A stretch of DNA of 64,000 nucleotides from Hysterangium stoloniferum (taxonomy: Eukaryota; Basidiomycota; Agaricomycetes; Hysterangiales; Hysterangiaceae): contig WHVD01000255.1 of NCBI GenBank assembly GCA_015178975.1, positions 24,888 through 88,887 on the forward strand, written 5' to 3'. The position numbers and the translations under genes are program-made. The notes beneath the pieces were generated by a model. That model did not search any database. It was given only the letters and a program-made list of their open reading frames with translations, and had not been told where the DNA came from. Each line of letters starts with the position of its first letter. Positions within the stretch are counted from its first letter, which is position 1. Of the stretch, positions 31,046 to 43,418 are shown piece after piece.

Positions 31046-31235
31046 TATCAGGAACCAGAAAACCTGCTGGCCTCCGGGCCCCCAGACCCTGTCCTACATG
31101 CTCCCGACCCTCTATATTGTATAGTTACAACTGGAGTTCCCACTGGAGCCCACATGTCGACTTGTTTATGCCTGACTCTCTATACGCACCCCACCTGTCT
31201 GCACCTAACCCTCTGTGTCTCATACACCAGTCCTC

Positions 31236-31432
31236 GGACTCCACCAGACTCTGGACTCCACCAGACTCTGGACTCCACCAGACTCTGGACTCCACCAGAC
31301 TCTGGACTCCACCAGACTCTGGACTCCACCAGACTCTGGACTCCACCAGACTCTGGACTCCACCAGACTCTGGACTCCACCAGACTCTGGACTCCACCAG
31401 ACTCTGGACTCCACCAGACTCTGGACTCCACC
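31236..31432 (+). repeat. 17-bp minisatellite, 11 copies plus a partial unit
   Basis: Unit GGACTCCACCAGACTCT, essentially perfect. The sister LTR at about 20,505-20,540 has a single diverged unit. All frames are open on both strands because 17 is not a multiple of 3; not coding. Confidence 0.97.
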
Positions 31433-31510
31433 CTATATACACCTGACACTCTGTGTCTTATGTACCCGTCACTGGACTCTGACTGGACTCCCGGAACCCC
31501 TCTAACAGAG

Positions 31511-32149
31511 TGTGAAGAGTCGTTAGATTCCTACCGCTCAATATATGAAGAATAGTGTTTATTCAACTACTATTAGAAAGTATTGACCATTCAGTACAAT
31601 ACTGTAGATTGCTAGACTGACAGTACTAGCAAGGAGACACGCTACACATCACAAGAGCAACTGTACAGTTGCTCTTGACGGCTAGAATGAGAGAACGAAG
31701 AGTTGACCTTTATGGTGCAACTCGTAGCTAAATGTAAATAGATAATCAACGAGAAGCCGAATATCTGAAGTAAAGAGATAATAGCGCAAGTCGACTATAG
31801 CGTCGACGAGCGCAAAGACCTTAGAGTGGAACTCGACCTTCGCGGTTCGAGTCCAAAGTATGTCAGGAGACTAGAGAACGCTACCCTTATAGGTAGCTTA
31901 GATGTTACCCTTGACACCTCTCGCTATTCAACGTCTGGGTCGTTTACAAGGTGGTGTCTGCTGGGTAAAAGATGTCTGAGATTTAGCGCTGAGAGCGCCC
32001 ATAGATATACACAAGACTTCGAACTAAGAAATACGGGTATGCTCAAAAGATATAGAGAGTTAGGGAAAAAGAGTAAGAACTAAATAATAAAATACTATAA
32101 TATATGTATTATTCCACAGTCCAATCATGATATATGCATACCCTTCACA
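31511..32149. mobile_element. Solo LTR of a further family nested in family C LTR
   Basis: TGTGAAGAGTCGTTAG...CATACCCTTCACA, with a perfect 5-bp duplication CAGAG (31,506-31,510 and 32,150-32,154). The sister LTR at about 20,592 shows the empty site CTAACAGAGCATAG. CpG content is normal, so it is young. The open frame 31,826-32,083 inside it has no recognisable domain. Confidence 0.95.
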
Positions 32150-32531
32150 CAGAGCATAGAACCCTGCTCCTGTTATGATCTGTCTCTGTGTCTCACACAC
32201 CAGTCATCGGAAAACCCACCAGACTCTGCCAGACCTCCTGCACATCAAACCTGTCTATACCCAACACTATCTTGTGCACCAAGTCACCAGACTCCAACTG
32301 GACTTCCAGAACCCCTCTAACTGAGCCCCACTCCAGTTATGGTCTAATGACCTGTCATGATTCATTCTCTGCTCCCGTTCTGTTCCGTCCCTAATTCCCA
32401 GTTTAGTATTTACTTGTTTCATTTTATGTTTAATAGTTCTGCCCCTCATTAATACCAGATTTGGTATTATTACATTTCACAGTCTATATAAGTCTGCTAT
32501 ATTCATGTACTTAGAATCCAGTTTCAATCTT

Positions 32532-33300
32532 GAACAAGTTTGACCCTCGAACAAGTTGACCTCGAACAAGTTTGACCCTCGAACAAGTTTGACCCTCGAA
32601 CAAGTTTGACCCTCGAACAAGTTTGACCCTCGAACAAGTTTGACCCTCGAACAAGTTTGACCCTCGAACAAGTTTGACCCTCGAACAAGTTTGACCCTCG
32701 AACAAGTTTGACCTCGACAGTTTGACCCTCGAACAAGTTTGACCCTCGAACAAGTTTGACCCTCGAACAAGTTTGACCCTCGAACAAGTTTGACCCTCGA
32801 ACAAGTTTGACCCTCGAACAAGTTTGACCCTCGAACAAGTTTGACCCTCGAACAAGTTTGACCCTCGAACAAGTTTGACCCTCGAACAAGTTTGACCCTC
32901 GAACAAGTTTGACCCTCGAACAAGTTTGACCCTCGAACAAGTTTGACCCTCGAACAAGTTTGACCCTCGAACAAGTTTGACCCTCGAACAAGTTTGACCC
33001 TCGAACAAGTTTGACCCTCGAACAAGTTTGACCCTCGAACAAGTTTGACCCTCGAACAAGTTTGACCCTCGAACAAGTTTGACCCTCGAACAAGTTTGAC
33101 CCTCGAACAAGTTTGACCCTCGAACAAGTTTGACCCTCGAACAAGTTTGACCCTCGAACAAGTTTGACCCTCGAACAAGTTTGACCCTCGAACAAGTTTG
33201 ACCCTCGAACAAGTTTGACCCTCGAACAAGTTTGACCCTCGAACAAGTTTGACCCTCGAACAAGTTTGACCCTCGAACAAGTTTGACCTTCGAACAAGTT
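32532..33300 (+). repeat. 17-bp minisatellite, about 45 copies
   Basis: Unit GAACAAGTTTGACCCTC. About 41 units are identical. One 15-bp unit (32,549), one 16-bp/15-bp pair (32,700-32,730) and a T variant (33,275) break the array. It starts about 45 bp after the LTR TATA box. The sister LTR (about 20,993-21,025) has 2-3 diverged units. The three minus frames are open for about 260 codons only because the unit has no stop in them. Confidence 0.97.
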
Positions 33301-33642
33301 ACACCCCTGATCCAGTCTCTAGTCCTCTTGTCTGTCTGCACACTCAATTCCTGGAACTTCCACGGGAACTCCGCAATCTACATCTCCTTGTATGCATTCT
33401 GTCAGCTTGAAATATGGACACCCGAATGAGTGTACGAGGGTGCAGCCTATAAGCTGAAGCCAAGTCCATCTCAGCCTGTAACCATACCTTTCTGGTAATT
33501 ATTCTGATACCCTGTCTTGTACTAATAATCCCCGGAAACTCCCCCGGACCTATTATCCAGGGTCTCCATGGGACAATTCCCAGAAGCAAGTGTGTGTTCA
33601 TACAAGCGCTTACTTCTACGATACTCATTACACCTAATAAAT

Positions 33643-36600
33643 GATGATTGAGCCGCCACAGGACCACATATAGATAAAGATGTCAGATACAATAAATATT
33701 CAGGTTCTATTTTATTTCTTTTTCTTTCAAAAAGTGGACAGGGTGCCTCAGCCGCAGAACCCTCTAGATGGGAGATACAGTGAGAAGTAAATAAGATACA
33801 TTTTAAGAGTAATAACCGTACATTGGCGATGACAAGTGAGAAGGTTTCTCAGGGAGACTGGAGCACAAAGAGGGCGGACACGCCGCCAATATTCAAACAG
33901 ATAGCATGGTACAGGCATCAAGACGAGACGTGCCCGTGGAATCATTGGACGACGTCGCAGCTATCCTATACGAGCAGGAGCGAGGATCCACGTTATGCTT
34001 CGCGCTTTGGAAGACGTTACCCTAATTGCCAACGTCCCGTCCGCACGGATGTTAGCCTCGGATCGCCAGACGATCATGCCGTCTAGCTTGCTTCAGCCGG
34101 TCTTAGTCAGGCCATGGATAACTATGCGACTTCCTCTTAACCCATTCCTCCTGGCAACCCAGACTCCCTTGAAACCCATAGGATTTCCGTATTTGCTGCT
34201 ATCAGTGCTCCCTTGTGCTTCATACTCCCCCATAACCATACCCCGGCGTTTCCAGACAACGGTATGGATTATCAGGGAGTCAACTGTAATCCACATTGGT
34301 CTTTGATAGGTTGGTTTTAAGTCACATGCCCTTTCTTTGCCCATGCTGAACTTCAGCAATACCAAGCACACGCTCCTGCCTTCACTCATCCCTTCATCCC
34401 AGATGATGATGAAGACCGCTTTTTCTAATACATATGGTCAGGTTCAGAATCAGATCCAAACATCAAGTCCGAATCAGGCTCTAGCTGCAATTCCCCGTCT
34501 AGGTACCTGCAGCGTTATTGACATGAAAATCTCCATAGCCTTCAATACTAGCAATAATATACGCTTCAATACCCTATCTCACCGCCTTTTGACATCCCGT
34601 CCCTCACTGGACCCTGTGAATTTAGAGGCTATGCGTTAACGACGTGCGCAAGGGTTAATGTTAACACTCCGGAAATCGTGAGACGGCTCATGTTTGGCGC
34701 GAAGTGGTGGAGGCGAGGGGACATTGGGATCCGGAGGCGGGGACTGTATGTTTGCAGCAGCAACAGGAGCGGGAGGGCCAGGGTCTAATGGATATCCCTC
34801 ACGGGAATGGCGCCAGTCTTGGGGTTGGGTGCATCGATGTCAACGTCGTATCCGCATAGCGTTTCAGGTTGGGGGCAGGGGCGAAGCAGACGGCACGGGT
34901 CCGACCACAATAGTCGCAGCTATCCCCACAATCGCAATCCCAGTGTAGCCAGCTCCACAATCGAAGTCCCAGCGCCGCACCGCAACACCAACTACACGCC
35001 CAATCTTGATACCAATATCAAACCCACTTCAAGCGACAAAAACGACAACATATCGGTCGCACGACACCTTGGCAAAACTCTCAAACCCTCGCACTTACAG
35101 TCGCAATCGCATACTCAATCACAACCCCAACCACAATCGCGACCCGCACTGGTCCTTTTGCTCTCTACCGCTGCACGGATTGTGGCTGAAGGACACAAGC
35201 TGCTGCTGGGCAACAGGCTCCGGCGCAACGGCAGAGTCAAGCGGGGAAACATGAACAAAATCAACAACCACATCGTCATCAATCGCCAGGTGCTAGTGTA
35301 AAGAGTATTGTGCCTGCGCCTGCATTAAGGCAGGGTAGGAGTGGAAGTGAGGGTGGACCGGTGGGTTGGATGCACATTCAGATGCAGAGATTGGAAAACT
35401 CACTATGTTGTTTGTGTTTGTGTTTGCAGCGGCAGATGCACGTTCAGGGGTGCAGGGTGGATGAGCGTGTATGCAGCCTCAGACTCGTCCTTTTGGTCCC
35501 GTTTCAACTAACTGCAATTTCGTCGCCGCCCACTTCTTTCGATTCCGCCGTCCGTCCCTTCATGCATATCCTATCTTGCCGGATTCTTCTCCAGCGCCAT
35601 CGTGCCACTGTTTCTGGCCCGCGCCATCCCGCACCACTTCCGCACTATCCACCTACGCGCACGATTCTAGTGGTGCGGCCTCTGGATTGACGATGCGTGG
35701 GGGGAGAGAGATGGTGGGTGAAAAGAACGACGAATATGGCGATGGCGATAGTGATGATGGGTGAAGAAAGGGAGGGGAGTAACGAGGAGGTGCCTTGGGA
35801 TGAAGAGTTAGAGAGGGAGTGAAGGGAGGTTATACTTGAAGAGGATGGAGAGTATCAGGAACAAAAGCAAAACACCGAGCTGGAGATTGACAAAATCATC
35901 TCGCTTGTGCTATATAACCTTCCCTCCACCGCTTATCCCCCACCCACCCACGCTCCCCCTCGATCTGCACCGATGGGTATGCTTGCGCGGCCTAGTCTCG
36001 AAGAGGCGTGTATTGTTTCGAAACCCGCTTCTTCAACGTCATCGTCGTCACAACAATAAAAAGTGAAGAAGGTTTCGAGTCCAAGCTGAAACGAGCCGCT
36101 AGCTATGACGAAGACGACTTTGAACCAGAATCCGAATCTGCAACCACCGAAGGATTCGGTCTCCCCTCAACAGATTATCTCGCCCCACGGCCTGCCTCCA
36201 ACCTCGCACCGAAGGGTCTTGAAAATGCGCGCTGCCCCTCCCGCTATTCTTTCGAGTCGCTTAGTGGATTGGGAGACTGCAAAGGAGTTGTTTGATATGT
36301 GAGTGGCTTGTGATCTAGGATTTTTGATATTCGGTGTTGACTTGTCCTTTTCCAATGGCAGTAGATTTTTCAAATATGTTAGCGTAAGCAGTGTTTATCC
36401 TTCTTCCTTTCAAAAGACGTATGTTTATAGTGTTTTCTACTATTTGCCAGCCCTTCCTATCCGTCTTAGACCCCGTTCTCCACACTGTCCGAAACGTCTA
36501 CGAAGGGGACCCGTGCCTCTTGACTGTTTGTAAGTCCTTTTCCACCTCTTTTCCTTCTAGCCTTCTTTATTGATACAATCGTATAAACATGCTAGCCCCA

Positions 36601-36850
36601 TAGACAGTTCTAGCAATCTCATCTCGTTACCTCCCCTCCTGCCCAAGACACCACAACATCGCCATGAACTTCCCTAAATACGCAGCAGCAACAGCCTTCA
36701 TCGATGGCGTGAAGAGCGTCGAGATGGCTCAGGCGCATCTGCACATGAATGTTCATGGTCTTCCTGCCAGGAGGTGGGGGGAGGATAAGAGTTGGTTTTA
36801 TGGGCGGGTTGGCTAGCCGGTTAGTCAGGCTTCTTTCTTTCTTCTCTTTT
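33643..36850 (+). pseudogene. Fungal-specific transcription factor gene, degenerate (copy 1)
   Basis: The recognisable part is the start of the fungal transcription factor regulatory domain (Fungal_trans type). SPHGLPPTSHRRVLKMRAA, PPAILSSRLVDWETAKELF (36,180-36,295), then after an intron FFKYV, after a second intron PFLSVLDPVLHTVRNVYEG, and after a third LAISSRYLPSCPRHHNIAM, FIDGVKSVEMAQAHLHMN, GLPARRWGEDKSWFY (to about 36,800). The frame then ends where a conserved helix should follow. The upstream 33.8-35.9 kb matches the disordered Gln/Ser/Pro-rich part in the tandem copies but is broken by many stops. I could not find the Zn2Cys6 cluster. Such proteins are nuclear DNA-binding regulators; this copy is dead. 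Confidence 0.75.
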
Positions 36851-39229
36851 GCTTGCTTTCATCCTTTCCTTTGCTTCGGATTTTTCCGTTGTGATGGGAA
36901 GGTTTTGTAGTGCGTTTTCACTGATGGTACGTTATACCCCTTTTAGTGCTCATTTGACTGAGTCAATGGGATGATATAGATACTTTATCTTGAATTTGTG
37001 ATCCTTGATGAGGAATGGCGCAAGCGGTGATCGCGTGGCTGTTGTTGCGAAGTTCGTGGAAGTCCTTGCCTCTCCAAGAGCTTCCATCACGAAACGACAT
37101 GCCGAAGCTACACGCCAAATACTCGCATGGATAGCTAAGGTTCGTAACTGTCACGGTGCACCCTGGGTTCCTGTGCTCCTCGTCCAAAAGCAACAGCAAC
37201 AACAATACCTACGGGGAGGCTCCCTCCTCACATGGTCGTTCACTACCTCAACTGGCGACCATATCTCGCTGGTCGCCGACCTCGTCCAAGCGTATAGTTG
37301 TCCGTTCCTACGCCAGATGCAAAGCAATGTGGAACCTGGCACGGGTGGCCGGGCTTTCAGACTGAAACGGGTTCGACGACGTGCTCGGGATCTGTGACAA
37401 CCGCGGTCGCGGGGGGTGTGATGCATATATTGGGATGTAGCCGGTAACGATGAGATGGTGGCGACGATGTATGCGGTGTCGGACGACCAGTGATCGAACA
37501 GCGTGCTTATGCCAGGATTCAGATGGCCTTGTAACGAGATGTTACCTCTTGGTCGGGAAAGTGCGCTGATTTTCGAGGTGACGCAACAGCAGGCTTTTTG
37601 AAGTTGTGACAATTATAACACGCAATGAGCATCGACTGTCTAGTTAATACTATTGTGGACGATGAGCTAGAGATGGGTAATGTATTTCAGTCGACACGCA
37701 GTGAGAATCGACTGAGGTGTAATGTAATAGCCTTATACGTAGTTTGGGCGAACAATATCGGGAATAATAAATGGTTGGAAGTCACACTCGGTACCCTGTG
37801 ACTGTCTTAGTGTAACGTGTCTTAGTGTAACGGCCTGTAGCCCTTCAATTATAACAGGAGTTTTTCCTATCTCATTTTCTTGTCTTCTTCATTTTTTATC
37901 ATTTTCCCTGTCACTTTATCTACTCCGGTTCATTGTGACATAAGTTGAGATATTAGCTATGGTTAAAGCAAGACTGGCGTACGAGAACATGATTCCAGAT
38001 GGACTGAAATGAGCGGTGAATTGACGGAATGACGTGCAGGCATACATTTAGTTTTTATTACTTGCGTAGCTGTTTGGAAACAAAAGTATGAGGAGTGGGA
38101 TGTGTCTAGTCGGAATCAAGTTGCACTGCACTCTGATGAACGGTATATGAGGATAAGGAAATTTTTTACTTTTAATGCCATTCAAGCTGTCTCCAAGCTG
38201 TCTATATCTTCCACAAATTACCTATATGTATGCACAGAGTTATAAATTCTCATAACGGAGGAACCGCCAGTGCCATAACTCGTGAATAACTCATATTATT
38301 AACCAGGTCCAATTTGACACATTTCTTGAAATCCGTTGACTACAGACTAGTACAAAAGTTCATCCGGTTATCCCTGAATGAAACAGTCAAACCACACAGA
38401 GTAATAAACATATACCACTGACCTACACTTACACATTCACATATATACTACAGTGAACCATTCCAAAACCGGCGACATCATCAATTTCCATATCCCATTC
38501 CGACCTCCGTATCTGTTTAGGATCAATAATAACCGGGAGTGCCAGCCCCAGCTGATCTACGATCCTGTGATAGCAGGACTGCCAGTCTGAGATACATATC
38601 CTAATCTATCCGGAGACTACTGGACACCATTGCAGACTCTATGTTAGGACTGAATGTTTACGCAGGTTTCACTCTTCATTGCATGGGCATACCCGAGTAT
38701 TCTCCAGGGAAGAATGGGAACATGAGTAAATCGGCGATGTTCAGAAGTGTATTGTCTACAACCAACTAGGAGGAGTGTGCATGTTACAGTGTCAGCGACA
38801 CTGAACTATATACCAGATGTCGTAGTTTAGCGGAGACACATGGTAGGCTGTGTCATCGATGGTACGCCTAAACATTCTCAAATCTATTTTTATTTCACCC
38901 ATACACTGTAACTATGTTATGGGTACGTGCTCCGCATATATCTGTTAGCGTGCTTACGGCTCCGGCTTGTGCATGGCGTTCGGTATTTCCTGGCTCACAA
39001 TAAGCCTGAGAGAGTCCAAAAATCGTCATTTGAAGGCGAAGATGTTGCACCTCTCGGCAAGCTTTTGGAGTTCTCGTGCGCTTCTTTTAATTGAGTGAGT
39101 GGACGCCTCAAGCTGATGGAAGCCTTTACATAATCATATTATGATACGGGATCTCGGAGGGCATATATACTGGCTGTGTAGCCGCTTGCCGTTCGCAGGC
39201 ACACTTGCTTGCACGTCGTTTTTCCCCCC
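36851..39229. other. Intergenic region upstream of the F-box gene
   Basis: 37,005-37,397 and its reverse strand are open but I recognise nothing, and the CAACAGCAACAACAA run explains part of it. 37,620-39,150 has no coding signal. A TATA-like GCATATATACTGG (about 39,160) lies 65-70 bp before the F-box start. Confidence 0.5.
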
Positions 39230-40939
39230 ATGTCTACAGCAAATCTAGCAGTTTCCGTGTTCACCCAACCGTTTTTCACTCTTCCCCAAGAACTGGTCGA
39301 TATAATCCTCTCTCACGTCGAGGACCGTCGTGATCTCCTGAGTTTGGCGCTAACATCCAAGTCTTTCAAAGCAATAATCGTTCCGTCGTGGCTCGACTTT
39401 ATCCACATCCGGTGTGATTCTCGCCGAATCCACATATGGCAATCGCTTGCTTCTCGCCCCCATCTCGCTGCGCGAACGCGGGCACTCGAACTAATCAACG
39501 AGTTGGGTGGGTCTGAGCAGTACTTTTGGCCCAACCGCGGAGGTATTCCATACTGTAGCCATATTCTCCGCTCTAAACCTATTGCACCGGTTCAATCCAT
39601 TATACCCTCTTTCTCACCAAAGGATTTATATCTACCCCAAGAGCAGGAGGCCTACGAGGAGAGTGTGGCGGCGCTCGCCGCAGCCGTAAAGGATATGACA
39701 CGTCTGCGCCGTTTTCGATGGAATTTCAACCTGCCCATGACACCTGCCCTCGAATTTCTGTTCGAGAGCCTTGGGCAACGAAACGATATGGATGAATTCT
39801 ATTTTGACTTTATGAACGACTGGGCGAAATTTCTACCCAATAAGGAGATTATAGTGGTGCCTGTGAAAATCAACCCTATTTCCCCAGTAAGCATCACGTA
39901 ATTTATTCAACTTGTCGTCAATCCTTTCACATATTCAGTTCGGAAATTTTCCCAATATTACGACGTTTTGCCTAACCATCCATGACGTCCCTTGGGACCA
40001 TGAATTTGATAATATCACTGCTTGGATGATGCAATTTACAACATTGAAGCATCTACAGCTATCTTTTGTGAGAAGACCGGAGGACTTTGACTTTTGGGTT
40101 ATCTGGCGACACGCATCTTGGCCTTTCTTGGTTGAATTAACGCTCGAAGCAGATATTGATCTAGTCCCGGAACCCCCAAATGATACTTCCACAGAGAGCG
40201 ACTACGCAAGCGAAGAGAGCCCCTTCGTGACCTTTCTCCACAACCATCAAACGATCAAACATTTACGAATATGCATTGAGGAAAATAACTCAGGTTTTGT
40301 CAAACCACAGAGCGTGCCTGGACTTCGTTCCCTAGTGCTTGGCGACCGGTTCGATGGAGGACCTCTCGGCCAATGGTTTCCTTTGGATAATGCTCAGCAA
40401 ATAGAGTACTTGGAATGTTCAATCGCAGCGGGATGCCTACCCACCATCCAAACAATGACTTCACTACGTGTCTTGAATGTGCTTTTTATAGATTTGGAGG
40501 TATTTGAACGCTTGGTTGAGGCTGCCCCACAGATCCAACAACTTTGTATTCCTTACGGGTGGTGGTACGACTTTGCCGGTTTTGAAGCAGTACGTCAACT
40601 TCAAGACAGAGCTCACATATAATATTAACGTCAGTGTTATAGCGTCAATTGGCAGATACAATAGTCAAGTGTCTCTTCAAGCTGAATGATCTCGTTCAGT
40701 TGGAAGGGGGGTTCGTCGTCCGTGGATGTGATTTTTCTCAAACGCAATACCTCATCACTAAACTAACGGGACACAAACGCCTTGTGTATATCGATTATTT
40801 GACCCGGAAGCAGTGGAACCTGGTGCTCGAGGAGGCCGCCCTCAGAGAGAGCTTCGAGATTCAATTCCCCCGTGTCACTGTCCCGGACATACGGGAATCT
40901 GCAGGTTTCTACATTCAGAACACTGTGCCTATATGCTAA
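39230..40939 (+). CDS. F-box protein with LRR-like C-terminal part (three exons, 534 aa)
   Basis: Exons 39230-39886, 39939-40589 and 40643-40939; introns of 52 and 53 bp with GTAAGC...TTCAG and GTACGT...TATAG, all in phase 0. The N-terminal F-box (about residues 12-52) reads FTLPQELVDIILSHVEDRR, DLLSLALTSKSFKAIIVPS, the Skp1-binding module of SCF ubiquitin ligases. The rest has irregular Leu-rich segments (LKHLQLSFVRRPEDF, LRSLVLGDRFDGG, LRVLNVLFIDLEVFERLVE) as in fungal F-box/LRR proteins, where this part binds the target. I chose the Met at 39,230 over 39,209 because the F-box spacing is typical and the AC-rich context (CCCCCATGTC) is better. It is the only intact single-copy gene in the window. 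The substrate is unknown. Confidence 0.9.
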
Positions 40940-41270
40940 ATTTTACCGTCATCCGTATCTACACCGCCCTGAAATATGCAAACAAGTTTGTTCGAGAAAA
41001 TAAATTGATTTTTAACCCAATGCTTGATTCTTGAGCAGCGCAAGTGCGCGTTCCTTCATGGTTCCCATTACAATTAAAATTGGACCGCCCCCCCTCGTGA
41101 GGTAAATTAAAATATCCGATCCACGTATTTAGTAAAGTCGCACTCCGCCGTCTGTGAATACTTATATCTAAGATTTGAGCCTTCGAACTCTTTTTGCTGG
41201 CACGCCACTCTACGCCACTCTACGTCACGTGCGCGTGAGTCGTGACCAAGTCGGATTAGCAGGATCACGG
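40940..41270. other. Spacer between F-box gene and tandem array
   Basis: Non-coding. It ends at the left breakpoint of the array within GATCACGG|GGGGAGCGGC. Confidence 0.6.
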
Positions 41271-42746
41271 GGGGAGCGGCCTCACAGGATGTTGGCGCAT
41301 CTGCAAGTATTCAAATAGGACTCGGGTATTATGGTGGAGTTGGTTTGGAAAGGGTTGGGATGAAAGTCCTTTACATCGCAAAGAAAACTTCGCTAATGGC
41401 AAAGTTGACGGTGTACGAGCGAATTTCGCGTAGATTGCGTCGGCTTGACAGGTTCTCACAAAAGTATTTGACTCTGCCAAGACTGGGACGTCTAATTCAA
41501 GAGAGCATTGATTTGTGTAGGTAGGATTGACTCAGCGCCAATCATTGAATATATTCGAAATACTTATGTCTTCACAGACCCTCATACTCGCCTCAAATTC
41601 GAAAACGGGCCGTGTCGATCTTAAGTGACTGCTGGGTGTATTTAGACAATAGTCACGCTACAGAGCTTATGACATGCTTGGGTTGGGCCCTGATACTTTG
41701 CCCCGGCATTCCAGGGTCAGATGGAAATAATACGTCAACTGCAATCACGTCATCCATTTATAATGCTGTAATCGAATCACCGCTACACACCAACTTCAAT
41801 GAGGTTGCATCAACATTTATCGTCCAACTCGCCCGATATTTATCATGCTTTGGTAGTCAATATCCATATCCCGTTAACGGTCTTGCGTTTATTGTGGAAA
41901 GTATTTGTCACGTGCGTCAGCTGACCGTAGAGGAGCTCACTGCGATCAAAGGGTACTTTGAATTCTGGTTACAACCGTGCGTCCGCCATCACATCTTTTC
42001 ATCCTCCTGACGAAGACTGAAACAGACAAAATCGCCAGCAACGACGTGTGTATGGACGTAATGGAGATCGTATACTGCTTCTCATGAATTGCATCCAACA
42101 AGATGCATGGTTTCGAGATATTGCTGGAGCTGTATTGAAGGTTATAGTGGACGACATAAACTTGAATATTGCATCCTTGACACTTCATAATGATTCTTCC
42201 ACATATTCACTACTCAGTGATACCCGGGCCGTGCAACTCTTCTTCTTCAACAGCACACTCCGCACCGATCACATCAGCCAGCTAAATGTGGTGTCTTCGC
42301 TCATTGGGCCCCTCCTACGGTATGTTTACAATGTTTACCTTCCAGTACTGTCTTACCTTCCAGTACTGTCTTGCCTCCTCTCATGAAATTCTCCTACCAG
42401 TCTTATTTTGACGCAAACAAGTCCAGATGAGCCGCTCTTAGCGTCTGGCGAACGAATAATCTCGGTTACTCTGCAGCTGATAGCTGAATCTTCCGACCCC
42501 GAATCCGCGTGTACCACTGTGCGCAGCCTCGATAGCATCGCCATTCTTCTGCGTCTCCTTCACCATTGTGAAACAATGCGTGGTTCAATCAGCGACCCAC
42601 TTGACCTTGAGCAAGGTTTACTTCTCATCGCTCGTTCCTTTTTATGCGTAATTGCCGCACCTTTCACGGGCGTGTCGATAGCGTGTAATGCGAGCTTGAT
42701 ATCAGTGTTAGAGACATATAGTTCACCTTCTGAACTATCTGACTAG
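41271..42746 (+). pseudogene. G1 copy 1, 5'-truncated by the array boundary
   Basis: Starts inside what is exon 2 of the complete copy. Blocks 41271-41520, 41578-41976, 42026-42319 and 42401-42746 keep all splice sites and frames (SIQIGLGYYGGVGLERVG, ATELMTCLGWALILCPG, NCIQQDAWFRDIAGAV, GERIISVTLQLIAESSD). The promoter, start codon and about 130 N-terminal residues are absent. No in-frame stop was seen, so decay after truncation has been slight or the loss is recent. Confidence 0.85.
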
Positions 42747-43418
42747 ATTTTTAATCATTTCGGATAACGTCTACATATCCCAACCAAACCAAGAGTAGCG
42801 TAGCATCGTCCCCTTTTATCTAACCCGGTCTGGAGGCCGATTTCATAGCTGTAGGAACCTACTTAGTTGAGGGAATTTAAGAGCGCATACAATCGCTTTG
42901 TATAATCCCTGTACCCTCTTTAGACCAGCGGTGAACATATTGTGAACACTAGTCTCGGAGGAAAGTGCATTGGATTTATGAACGATGGTGACGTTACAAA
43001 GGATCCCACTTAAAAGTCTATCATCCCCGCCAGACCGTCGGCAACAATGACTCACTAATCCTTGCCGACATTGTCTGTTTCAGCCTCTCACCACAAGATC
43101 TTTGTTCAATCCTCAGGATCGCGACTTTATAGCCAAAACTCTGCCATGAAAAAACGACCGCTTTCAATCGATGCGAGTGACGGCGTCAGGTGGATTCTTA
43201 AAATACCCTGGAACACTGTTTTAGTTAGTAATTCAGCGGACTACTAACCCCTCTCAATCAGACCTGTATAAATAAAATTCAAACACTCATTACTAAATCA
43301 CATCTCTTGCCACAGCCAAGACGATCTTAATTTTCTCCCAATATATTTATAGATGCCAGTGTACGGCGTTTTCTTTTTCTTTTTCTGTGGGGGCGTATGA
43401 GGAGAGTGCACAACAGCC

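Larger units (their letters stand above)
31046..33595 (+). mobile_element. LTR family C with two expanded minisatellites and a nested LTR
   Basis: Collinear with 20,317-21,870: CCTCCGGGCCCCC start region, AACACCAGTCATCGG block, TATA region (about 32,484), GAACAAGTTTGACCCTC repeats, then CCCTGATCCAGTCTC, the shared module (about 33,434), and the end truncated at GTGTGTTCA. Its size of 2.55 kb comes from the 11-copy array, the 45-copy array and the inserted 639-bp LTR. Confidence 0.85.

Noticed and set aside
31125..31555. Open frames on both strands with HQTLDSTRLW-type repeats
   Set aside because: By-product of the 17-bp array, no start context or domain.
31511..32149. DNA transposon with inverted ends TGTGAAG/CTTCACA
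   Set aside because: TG...CA ends with a 5-bp duplication and no transposase fit a solo LTR better.
31236..33300. Possible CRISPR array
   Set aside because: Units follow each other without spacers and the genome is eukaryotic.
32477..33347. Three overlapping minus-strand open frames of 257-278 codons with FEGQTCSRVKLV repeats
   Set aside because: They are the three frames of the 17-bp minisatellite; the unit lacks stops on that strand, so openness carries no information.
37005..37612. Overlapping open frames on both strands as a gene
   Set aside because: No recognisable domain, splice pattern or duplicate; part is a CAA/CAG run.
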